A stretch of DNA of 64,000 nucleotides, from positions 3,720,001 through 3,784,000 of the forward strand of contig NC_087074.1 of NCBI RefSeq assembly GCF_026151205.1, read 5' to 3'. This DNA is from Bolinopsis microptera (lineage: Eukaryota > Ctenophora > Tentaculata > Lobata > Bolinopsidae). The notes under the pieces are model-generated. The model worked only from the letters and a program-made list of their open reading frames with translations. It ran no database searches and had not been told where the DNA came from. Numbering within the stretch: the first letter of the stretch is position 1; every line of letters begins with the position of its first letter. Below, in pieces: positions 44,201-53,400 of this stretch. The position numbers and the translations under genes were made by a program.

Positions 44201-47200
44201 GATGGTACTGTCGATGTCGATGAGCTGAAGACCATGATGAAAGCTTTTGATGTACCCCAGGAGGCTGCCTACACCTTCTTCGAGAAAGCTGATACTGACA
44301 AGAGTGGAAAGCTGGAGCGAAATGAGCTGGTCCATCTCTTCAGAAAGTTCTGGATGGAACCATACGATCCTCAGTGGGACGGTGTTTATGCTTTCAAATA
44401 TTAAATAGTATCTGTTTAAAACTCGATGAAATCTTTTCCGGCAGTCAATTTTATATATTTTTCTGTAGGAGAAGATTTTAAAATTTTTCTTTTGGATTTT
44501 GTTAAAGTTTAAAACTCAAAGCAGACGATTTAATCATAATGATTGGTAACGTGTATTCGATTTAGAATGAATTTTGGATTTTGTGATGAATACCATCACA
44601 CGCATATTCGAACACCCTTGTTTACTTTTTCTTATCACACCCCTACAAAGCAAACTTAGAAGATTGAAACAACAGAAATAATCTTTAAAATTACTTTTTG
44701 ATATCAAAAATCTGCTATATATAATGCACTATGATATGAATTATACTTGTGATGGAGTAAATCTGTAAATCACTACAAGAATGTTTTGAGCTCACCCTTT
44801 TGTTGGCCTCGAACGCTTTCTGCATCTGGTTGAACCAAACCCGACCAAAGTAGTGGGGATCAGTGTAGAGGGTCGTGCAGTCCTTCCCATCCTCCCTCAC
44901 ATTCTTGAAGACCTGTCAAATATTAGTCAGTTTAGGCAAATGTACAATTATATGTTAAACGGTTAAACGATCTAAATGCATTGACTGTTCTGTGGAATCA
45001 TACTTTAATATCGATTATAAGCCAATTATATAAGCCAATTATATAAGCCAATTGCAAAGGCAACTACCTACAACTGCATTAAAGTGTAGAACATTGAGTT
45101 TCGAATCATGACGTCAATTTGTTGATGCACCCCCATACATTATATTCATCGGTAAAATCATATGAATTCCAGTTTTGAGCTGCAGAGATTCAGAGAATGA
45201 CTACACTTCAAGCGGTTTAACAGTATTGGTATCGAGCATTTAACTTATGAGATTCAATATTGCATAGTCGAATTATCCCTAAAATGGCCATTAAAGTTGA
45301 AAGGATTCGCAGAACTGGGCATTATAATGTGAGTTTAAATGCAGCTCGAGCACTAAGCTAACCGTCCCGGTTCATTAATTAATTAGTAAAACTGCTAATT
45401 ACAGCGCAAATCACCATCATTTACTGTTAACATCTCGCTAAATCGACTACTAGTATCTACTACTGTTACATTGTGACCTCATACAGCAAGCCTTACATCC
45501 AAAAACAGTAATTACTGAACCTGTCAGAATGACATTTACGAGCACTCGTAAACAGTTCCATAAATGAGGGAATTTTGAAATTGAAATAAATTATATTTTC
45601 GGTCAACGGTACTGCAGACGGGAAGAAGTATAATTAGTCCCTTATCATTACAGCAAAACTCTGGTTTACCGGGAATTTCATGGAGACGATTTTGCCAAAT
45701 TGTTTCGATAGGAAATTCCAGTAAACCAGGGTCTCAATGTAACACACAAATGGGGGCCTGGTAAATGGGGGTCTGGTTAATGGGGGCCTGGTAAATGGTG
45801 GTCTGGTAAATGGAGGCCTGGTAAATGGAGGCCTGGCAAATGGGGGCCTGGCAAATGGGGGCCTGGTAAATGGAGCCTGGTAAATAGGGGTCTGGTAAAT
45901 GTATATTAACTTACAATGAGAGCAGGAGTGAGGTCTGCAGCTGAGTGTCTCTCCTTTACACAGGGCGTCCTGTTGTCCTTTATCACCACGTTCTGGTCCA
46001 CTACTGTGTTAGGTCTGAACTTGCCCACCTCCATGTTGTGGTTGTTTAGGTCTGAACGAGGATGTGGTTACTAGGTGGTTACTAGGTGGTTACTAGGTGG
46101 TTACTAGGTGGTTACTGGGTGGTTACTAGGTGATTACGACGTGGTAACTAGGAGGTTACTAGGAGGTTACTAGGCGATTACTAGGTGATTACGACGTGGT
46201 TACTAGGTGGTTACTGGGTGGTTTCTAGTTTATTACTAGCTGGTTACTAGTTGGTTACTAGCTGGTTACTAGGTGGTTACTAGGTGGTTACTGGGTGGTT
46301 CCTAGTTGGTTACTAGCTGGTTACTAGGTGGTAACTAGGTGGTTACTGGGTGGTTCCTAGGTGGTTACTAGCTGGTTACTAGGTGGTTACTAGGTGGTTA
46401 CTGGGTGGTTTCTAGGTGGTTACTAGCTGGTTACTAGGTGGTTACTAGCTGGTTACTAGGTGGTTACTAGCTGGTTACTAGCTGGTTACTAGGTGGTTAC
46501 TGGGTGGTTCCTAGATGGTTACTAGCTGGTTACTAGGTGGTTACTAGGTGGTTACTGGGTGGTTCCTAGGTGGTTACTAGCTGGTTACTAGGTGGTTACT
46601 AGGTGGTTACTAGCTGGTTACTAGCTGGTTACTAGGTGGTTACTAGCTGGTTACTAGCTGGTTACTAGGTAGTTACTACCGTGTTATGTTATTGCTCTAT
46701 TAGTTGGAGCCACTTTTGCCACTCTTGACAATTCTGAACTTTACCACTTGCCTCAGTGGGTCACAACGCTCAGATTGGGCGTAAAATGTTTACTGTTTTC
46801 GAACTAAAAATAGAAACCTGAAAACTTGTCAGAATATATATTATATAATATAGTATAGATAGTTTACAGTGTATGAATAGCTGACAGTGTCGTCTCAGAA
46901 TAAGACAAAACGTATACTCTTAATTTCTTCCAGTGACACACGAGTCCAATTTAGACGTTTTGATTGAGAGCTTGAAATGACTTAAGCTACCTCATGAGCC
47001 CACGGCTTCAAACATTGTCACGAGAAACTTACTAAATACAGGACATTCAATCATACTACTTTGTAAAATATAGAGTAGAGAATGGAGCACACTTTGTTTA
47101 AAGACACTGTGTTTGTTGAGCCAGTGAAGCCTTACACATTACCTGATTTATAAGATAACGACATGATGTAAGTCATAGGAACTAGAGTTGTACTGGGGAG

Positions 47201-50200
47201 ATAATTTAACACAAATATACACTGTACAATGTACATTGTACATTGTGTACAGACACTGTCGAGCTGTATCAAATGTCATGATACGATGTTTACTTTTACA
47301 AGGTATGGTGGTTACTAGGTGGTTACAAGGTGGTTACAAAGTGGTTACTAGGTGGTTACTAGGTGGTTACTAGGTGGTTACTAGGAGGTTACTAGGTGGT
47401 TACTAGGTGGTTACTAGGTGGTTACTAGGTGGTTACTAGGTGGTTACTAGGTGGTTACTAGGTGGTTACTAGGTGGTTACTAGGTGGTTACTAGGTGGTT
47501 ACTAGGTGGTTACAGGGTGGCTGCTAGATGCTTACCTTAATACCATGTATTTAATCTAAGCATATTTTCTCACATATCAAGCAAACCAAGCTCGTGCCAC
47601 AAATTAGATTCCAAGCCTCTGTTGAAATATTTATTTATGTCCGCAGTACATAATATATAATTATATTGAGAAATCTCAAAGCTTGGGGGATAATTTCAAA
47701 ATTACTAAGCTTAGTACACACAGACCGCACAATTTTACATTTTCCATCAATATTAAATCTAATTTAAGACGGAGAAAAGTAAAACAATTCAGTTTGGTTA
47801 AGCACATTAAACTTGAATGGATCAAACACAAAATTTAAAATATTTGACAAATTTAATGGTCATTACCAGTTTAATACGGTTAGTATTGAGAGAATATTAT
47901 GAAGAATTTACCAGTTTTATAGACATAGTGTTGTCTCTGGGAGATTGTATCTGCTAGAGTCTGTACTCGCCTCTCCATATTGCGAGCTTTTATAGCAGTT
48001 CTACTTGCCTGAAAAGAGATACAGTTTGTTATATTGTTGTTGCTGAGCTCAGCCAGGTGGGGTCGTTAGAGGGAATAAACCAGCCTGGTCAAACATCTTT
48101 GTTAGTTTATTAAGTATGTAGAATTACTGTAAAATAATGTAGAATTACTGTAAAAATTTAGTACAATAATTTTAAAGATATTATGCGTTATATTTAGTTA
48201 GTTTATAACGTATGTTAGTTTATTATGTATGTATAATTACTGTTAAGGCCAGAGGGGGGGGTAAATGGCACTTTTCTAGTTTTCACATATTTGATAATAG
48301 TTGCTGGAGACGAACAAGAAGAAAAAAACCGGATCAAAATCAGACCTTGCGTTCCTGAGATATCACGCGCTAAATTTTGAGGTTTACCTGTAATTGCATG
48401 TTAAACTGGATCTTTAAACGGCTGTAACTTTTTTGACCTTTCGATTCCTTAGTTGAGAAAACCGGCCACTCCCTGATCTTGAGGTTTGGTACAGTGGTTC
48501 CTTGGACAATTATCCTCATTTATGATGCAGCGATTTTTTTAATTTGACTCGGTTCTTGAATTATGAGGTTAACCATGTCAAAAATTCGACAAATTTAGCT
48601 GGTTAACCTCATAATTCGAGAAACGAGTCAAATAAAAAAAATCGCTGCATCTAATATCTAGATACTTGTCCAAGGAACCACTGTACCAAATCCCAATATC
48701 AGGGGGTGGCTGGTTTTCTCAACTAAGGAACTGAAAGTCACAAAATGTGTTTCGAGATAGATGCAATTTAGTGTTTTCAAAATTTTGAATATTCACTGGA
48801 ATGTATCACAGTTCGTTAGTTAGGACTTTCTATACACCTAACAACGTTTGCTTGATCAGACCTAGCCATCCCCTAAACGATTTTAGCCACTTTCAGTAGT
48901 TAATGTCCTTGTATTGTAAAAAATGAGGTTAACCAAGACTTCCTGTAAACACTAACTGCTCGAAAGTAGTAAAAATTTGGTTGTTAACCTCGCTTTAGAC
49001 CATATAACACTGGGATTGGTTTATTAATATGTTATTATATATGTAGTAAAACATTTGCACAGTGTAACGATTAAGTTTTTGAGGTTAACATGTATTTTAC
49101 TGGTCAGATATTCAAAAAATGAGAGGTTAACCTCATTTTTTAGCCATTTACGGATAAAATCTTCTACTAAAATATGGTCAGTTCAAATCACCTTTGTCAC
49201 GTGATTATAGTTGTAGGCATTGTGATACCAATAGATACCTCACTGCGATATTGTGGTACATTACATAAGTAAGAATCGTATGTATATTCCCTACAGTACC
49301 AAAATGTGATGGTTAACCTCATTTTTTCATTTTCCCAAGATAAAAGAAAGTCAATCAACACGTCATCTATTTAGATATGTGTATACCGTAAACTAACGAT
49401 GAAAATAATAGCTCTATCATTTGATCTATTCTCGCTACATCTAAAAAAAGAGGTTAACCTCATTTAATAACGTTTGGATATTACTTTTTTTGATAATTAT
49501 GAACCTAAAATTTAGAGTTAACATTTGCTGACCGAAATAACAAAAAATTATGGAGTGTAATAAAATATTAACCTCAATTTTATTAACCTCAATGTTGTAT
49601 AGTCAATTTTGTGAAAGTCGGTTAACCTCAATTATTTAAAAAAGTTAAGCAGCTACAAATATGTGAATAGTTGCAATGTTTTTGTCATCAAAAATTATAT
49701 TGATTAAGAAAATAATATTTTGGTCGATGTTTTTGACCCCTTACCCCCCCCCTCTGGCCTTAAGTACTGTACAATGTAGAATTACTATTAAGTAATGTAA
49801 TAAGTTATAAGATATTATGCGTTCTACTTTGTACCACTAATATCACTACTTATTACAGTACTGTACAATGTATCTAATTACTATTAAGTAATGTAATAAG
49901 TTATAAGATATTATGCGTTCTACTTTATACCACTAATATCACTACTTATTACAGTATCAGGCAACTGAGCTTTACTAATGAGTGCCGTACTTACAATGGA
50001 AAAGTACGTACAATATACATACTTTACTACATTCTTAAAACTTCAAAACAACAGAATGTGGAGATGATGTTATTTTGAGTTTGGAGAAGAGTAATGAATT
50101 AACATTTTAAAGAACGTGTCATTTTCAGTGATCTTAGAGAACAGGTCATTAGTGAGCATTGAAAAGTAGTATTTAGTACGGTAAAACTATAATTAACACT

Positions 50201-50886
50201 ATAATTAACGGTAAATAAAGAGTCATGATCCCCATCACACTACAAGTCGCTTATGTAATATAGTTGGCTAATGACGGGGTGGCTTTACAGTGAGCTACGT
50301 ATATAATTGAACTTATAACTTTATTACAGCAGACAGGGTTTTAATTTACAGTATAACACCTCAACTTAATGTAGAAGAAACGATGTTCTGTATGTTTTCA
50401 TAATGTGTCGTTAAACTCCTTATATTACATTTGTTCCTTGGAGGAATTGTACTTACTGCAGTGGATATTACATTTAACATATTATTTTATTGTGCGGTGA
50501 TTTCCAACAACTCACAGAACAATGAAGAGATTAGATAATTTGATCAAACCTGTAAACGTTTGTTATTATAATGGCAACTCCTTTCAGTGGAATCCGCAAA
50601 GAATCGCAATCGTCAAAATAACCTAACCGTAGCGGCGTAGCATCAATTAATAAAAATAATATTTCTAATGCTATAAAGTAAAACAGCGACATTTCCCATT
50701 GCCCATACATCTTAAAATAAGGTTCAACAGGAGACCTCTTCAATGAGACCGCCGAACATCTCATCTGCATCAGCGGCCAGGTAGGAGAGTAGTCTGATAG
50801 CCCCCACAAAACCCATGTAGGAGTCATTGTTCTTGCTGGTGTAGTTGAGCTTGTGGGACTGTTGTAACCTTCCTGTGCTACCCATA
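41251..50886 (-). CDS. WAVE/SCAR family protein (WASF), WAVE homology domain exons; 3' part missing
   Basis: WAVE proteins activate Arp2/3 and sit in the pentameric WAVE regulatory complex in the cytoplasm. Exons: 50886-50736 (IRLLSYLAADADEMFGGLIEE), 48008-47912 (ASRTAIKARNMERRVQTLAD), 46051-45915 (NTVVDQNVVIKDNRTPC), 44912-44796 (VREDGKDCTTLYTDPHYFG, then VWFNQMQKAFEANKR) and, less surely, 41325-41251 (lysine-rich, ARTKKKNKKQNVKKEPRP). All junction phases agree. The first two exons match the helical core of the WAVE homology domain, and the YTDPHYF..VW motif matches the conserved YT(D/N)PSYFF.LW segment, followed by a basic region. The N-terminal exon, proline-rich part and VCA (WH2-central-acidic) exons were not found. 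Two photoprotein genes lie antisense in the last intron. Confidence 0.75.
41904..41940 (+). promoter_or_regulatory. Core promoter of photoprotein gene 1 (TATA box and initiator)
   Basis: TATATAA at 41904-41910 is followed by TTCAGTC at 41931-41937. An initiator A at about 41934 lies 30 bp from the first T of the TATA box, the standard spacing. This implies a leader of about 340 bp with several upstream ATGs. A shared TTTAGCT(C/A)AAG just before both photoprotein start codons (about 42251 and 43746) could be a 3' splice site of a leader intron. That last point is inference. Confidence 0.6.
42276..42899 (+). CDS. Calcium-activated photoprotein (ctenophore berovin/mnemiopsin type)
   Basis: Photoproteins hold pre-oxidised coelenterazine and emit blue light on binding calcium, in the cytoplasm of photocytes. 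This frame is uninterrupted, 207 codons in one exon. EF-hand loops: loop 1 at residues 45-56 (DLDTDGKMSMDE), a degenerate second hand around residues 88-101 lacking ligand residues, loop 3 at 137-148 (DDSGDGTVDVEE) and loop 4 at 171-182 (DTDKTGKLERPE). Three active and one lost EF-hand is the pattern of all coelenterazine photoproteins. The C-terminus DPQWDGVYAYKY replaces the terminal proline of hydrozoan aequorin and matches ctenophore proteins. ATG at 42276 gives the family N-terminus. A TATA/initiator promoter is at 41904, and a possible poly(A) signal AATAAA is at 43214. Confidence 0.95.
   Translation: MPGLDETNNESYRYLRSVGNNWQYNVEDLHPKMLERLYKRFDTFDLDTDGKMSMDEIMYWPDRMRQLVNASDEQIEKMRAACDTFFFHKGVNRDTGLAREDWVEANRVFAEAERERERRGEGSLIALLSNSYYDVLDDSGDGTVDVEELKTMMKAFDVPQEAAYTFFEKGDTDKTGKLERPELVHLFRKFWMEPYDPQWDGVYAYKY
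43773..44404 (+). pseudogene. Second photoprotein copy, broken by a stop and a frameshift
   Basis: It begins ATGCCAGGACTCGACGAGAC like copy 1, about 870 bp downstream of it. Codon 15 is TGA (43815-43817), where copy 1 has CTG: one base lost and one gained within six bases. At 43920-43933 fourteen bases replace the six expected within EF-hand loop 1, shifting the frame. From 43934 the frame is open and intact to TAA at 44402-44404, with loop 3 (DDDGDGTVDVDE) and loop 4 (DTDKSGKLERNE) canonical and the same FKY-type C-terminus. Either a young pseudogene or an intact gene with two sequence errors. The otherwise clean protein-level conservation favours error or very recent loss. Confidence 0.85.
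45725..45902. repeat. ~15-bp minisatellite, TGGGGGCCTGGTAAA type
   Basis: About eleven units of A(T)GGGGGCCTGGTAAAT with variants GGTCTGGTAAAT and GGAGCCTGG. It lies in a WAVE intron immediately next to the donor side of the exon at 46051-45915. Confidence 0.88.
46062..46675. repeat. 11-bp minisatellite, GGTTACTAGGT type
   Basis: About 55 units, mostly GGTTACTAGGT and GGTTACTAGCT, with TGGGTGGTTCC(T)AG variants that recur every few units, suggesting higher-order duplication. It starts 11 bp from the WAVE exon at 46051. The same motif forms a second array at 47305 and a sister array (GGTTAATAGCC) is at 18931. Confidence 0.94.
47305..47521. repeat. 11-bp minisatellite, second GGTTACTAGGT array
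   Basis: About 19 units of GGTTACTAGGT, more uniform than the array at 46062 and in the same orientation, separated from it by about 630 bp of unique sequence within the same WAVE intron. Confidence 0.94.
48247..49759. mobile_element. TTAA-flanked 1.5-kb DNA element with GGCCAGAGGGGG termini
   Basis: The ends are inverted copies of GGCCAGAGGGGGGGGTAA (G-run length differs), each abutting TTAA (48243-48246 and 49760-49763). TTAA duplications are typical of the piggyBac and Kolobok superfamilies. No transposase frame is present, so it is nonautonomous. The interior holds a 130 bp arm inverted repeat (48440-48740) and about ten scattered copies of a GAGGTTAACCTC palindrome or part of it. It is inserted in a WAVE intron, inside a region of GTAGAATTACT repeats. 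Confidence 0.8.
48440..48740. repeat. Inverted repeat inside the TTAA element
   Basis: Arms of about 130 bp share CTTGGACAA and TTGTCCAAGG, GATGCAGCGATTTTTTT and its complement, and TTATGAGGTTAACC and GGTTAACCTCATAA, around a ~25 base centre near 48587. Outer parts (GGTACAGTGGTTCC and GGAACCACTGTACC) are perfect. Confidence 0.88.
49764..49960. repeat. 92-bp tandem duplication
   Basis: CTGTACAATGTA, then ATTACTATTAAGTAATG and ATATTATGCGTTCTACTTT, occurs twice at about 49768 and 49858. Related sequence (ATGTAGAATTACTGT, GATATTATGCGTTATA) lies at 48115-48250 on the other side of the TTAA element, so the element landed inside an older repeat block. Confidence 0.85.
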
Positions 50887-51493
50887 CTGGGGAGGCTATT
50901 TGTTACACTACATGTTGCAAGACTTCACATGACAATCTTTTTTCTAAAAAACAGTCTAAAAGCAGCTCAAATAATCTGACACATTTCTAGAGTCTCATCA
51001 CCACACAACACACTTTACTACAGCATTATAATTTACTCAACACCACATGAACAGAGTTACACTTTTAGAACAAAGTAATAATCTCATGTGGAATTAGCTC
51101 ACTACAAGCAGTGTGCCCTGTGTTATAGTAATACTCAAATAACACGACCCAGTAACTAGTTACAACTCTTATTCTCACTAATGCCTTCTCACCAGTCATT
51201 ACATATTATCATTATAACGATTATGCTATCAGGCCACTTTTGGTTGTGGCTACTAGTTGACTCATGCATGTGTGCGGTTATTAATCAATGTTTTTCCTGA
51301 CCGCACAGAATGTAAAGCAAAAACACAGTTCTCACATTTAGAAACTTGAGAATTGAAAGCAAGATTCGAAGAAGCACTAGACACAAACGATATTGCATGT
51401 CTATCTAACATCTGAAGACGTAAGCGTATTCTTGACAAATAATTAAATAGTGCAAAGTAAGAAAATAGAAACGACACGACCAGTTCAACAACA

Positions 51494-52680
51494 CTATATA
51501 AAGTATAAACAACACTATAAACAACACTATAAACAACACTATAAACAACACTATAAACAACACTATAGACAACACTATAAACAACACTATAGACAACACT
51601 ATAGACAACACTATAGACAACACTATAAACAACACTATAGACAACACTATAAACAACACTATAAACAACACTATAGACAACACTATAAACAACACTATAA
51701 ACAACACTATAAACAACACTATAAACAACACTATAAACAACACTATAGACAACACTATAAACAACACTATAAACAACACTATAAACAACACTATAAACAA
51801 CACTATAAACAACACTATAAACAACACTATAGACAACACTATAGACAACACTATAGACAACACTATAGACAACACTATAAACAACACTATAAACAACACT
51901 ATAAACAACACTATAGACAACACTATAGACAACAATATAGACAACACTATAAACAACACTATAAACAACACTATAAACAACACTATAAACAACACTATAA
52001 ACAACACTATAAACAACACTATAGACAACACTATAAACAACACTATAAACAACACTATAAACAACACTATAGACAACACTATAAACAACACTATAAACAA
52101 CACTATAAACAACACTATAGACAACACTATAAACAACACTATAAACAACACTATAAACAACACTATAAACAACACTATAAACAACAATATAAACAACACT
52201 ATAGACAACACTATAAACAACACTATAGACAACACTATAAACAACACTATGCACAACACTATAAACAACACTATAAACAACACTATAAACTACACTATAA
52301 ACTACACTATAAACAACACTATAAACAACACTATAGACAACACTATAAACAACACTATAGACAACACTATAAACAACACTATAAACAACACTATAGACAA
52401 CACTATAGACAACACTATAAACAACACTATAGACAACACTATAGACAACACTATAAACAACACTATAGACAACACTATAGACAACACTATAGACAACACT
52501 GTAGACAACACTACAAACAACACTATAGACAACACTATAAACAACACTATAAACAACACTATAGACAACACTATAAACAACACTATAAACAACACTATAA
52601 ACAACACTATAAACAACACTATAGACAACACTATAAACAACACTATAAACAACACTATAAACAACACTATAGACAACACT
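51494..52680. repeat. 12-bp minisatellite ACAACACTATA(A/G), about 98 copies
   Basis: Units ACAACACTATAA and ACAACACTATAG in irregular order, with rare CAATATA, CTACACT, CTATGC and CTGTAG variants. Because 12 is a multiple of 3 and the unit lacks stops in several frames, it creates long false open frames on both strands (QHYK/QHYR on plus, VVYS and IVLF on minus). It ends in a short CT repeat. Confidence 0.97.
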
Positions 52681-52879
52681 CTCTCTCTCTCTGTTTTGGT
52701 CAACGGTTTCTGGCCTCCTAGTGAAGAGGGAGGCCTTCTCGCCGTGCCCACAGAGTGTGACTCCTGCTAGCCACACTCCAGGACTCCCTAAGTATATACA
52801 AAAACATAGAATAATAGATATCAACGCAACAGACCTCTGCAGTCTCGAAGCTGTTACTACCTTGCTCAGAGCAAACCCA

Positions 52880-53400
52880 CTTCAGATGTTCTTCTTTGGC
52901 GGGCAGGCGAGGGACTTCCGAGCATGGTCCACACCTGAATATGTGTCACTATCTGAGATAGTCCTGTGTGGGTCTAGTGTATGATTGTTTATGAACCTTG
53001 GTGTATGTCCTAGATGCTTATCCAAATAGATCGTCTCTGTCAAACCTTGTTGACTGTTCCACGAATTTGATAATGTGGTCGAGTTTACTATTGATGAGTT
53101 CCTCAATTGTTAGGATGGGTTTACCAAATATCCTCATTCTAGTTGTCATCAGCTGGATGCATTCACATAGGAAGTGTTGTGATGTTTCTGCTTCCCCTGG
53201 GCAGTGTTCACAGTCTAGTGTTTCGAAATTGGAGTTGTTTGCTACCGTCTGGAAGTATGCTAGTGGGCTGTGTCCTGATAGTAGCCATGTTAGCCATCTG
53301 ATGTGAGTACCTGTGATGTTAATTTTATTGTACCTGTTTTTGTTGAGGAAAAATGTTAGTGGGGTTTTTCCTTTATCACTGAGTGCCACCTGTTTATACT
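52880..53400 (-). pseudogene. Non-LTR retrotransposon (LINE) C-terminal fragment
   Basis: The minus-strand frame 53389-53018 reads RWLTWLLSGHSPLAYFQTVA, then CEHCPGEAETSQHFLCECI, then RIFGKPILTIEEL. The LL.GH....YF helix followed by a C-x2-C...H-x4-C zinc-finger-like motif is typical of the tail of I/jockey-type ORF2 proteins after the RT (and RNase H) domain. Upstream RT is absent. The sequence down to about 52750 is probably its 3' UTR. Confidence 0.72.

Noticed and set aside
44796-50886. Calcium-channel alpha-2/delta subunit as identity of the minus-strand exons
   Set aside because: An early impression from the VFK.VRED...YFG segment. The helical AEDIFG-like stretch, the R.(D/Q)RL-like helix and the YTDP.YF..VW motif fit the WAVE homology domain in the right order, which alpha-2/delta does not explain.
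51262-52824. Very long open frames rich in VVYS, QHYK/QHYR and IVLF repeats
   Set aside because: They are all readings of one 12-bp minisatellite in different frames and strands. There is no conserved domain, and the codon pattern follows the repeat exactly.
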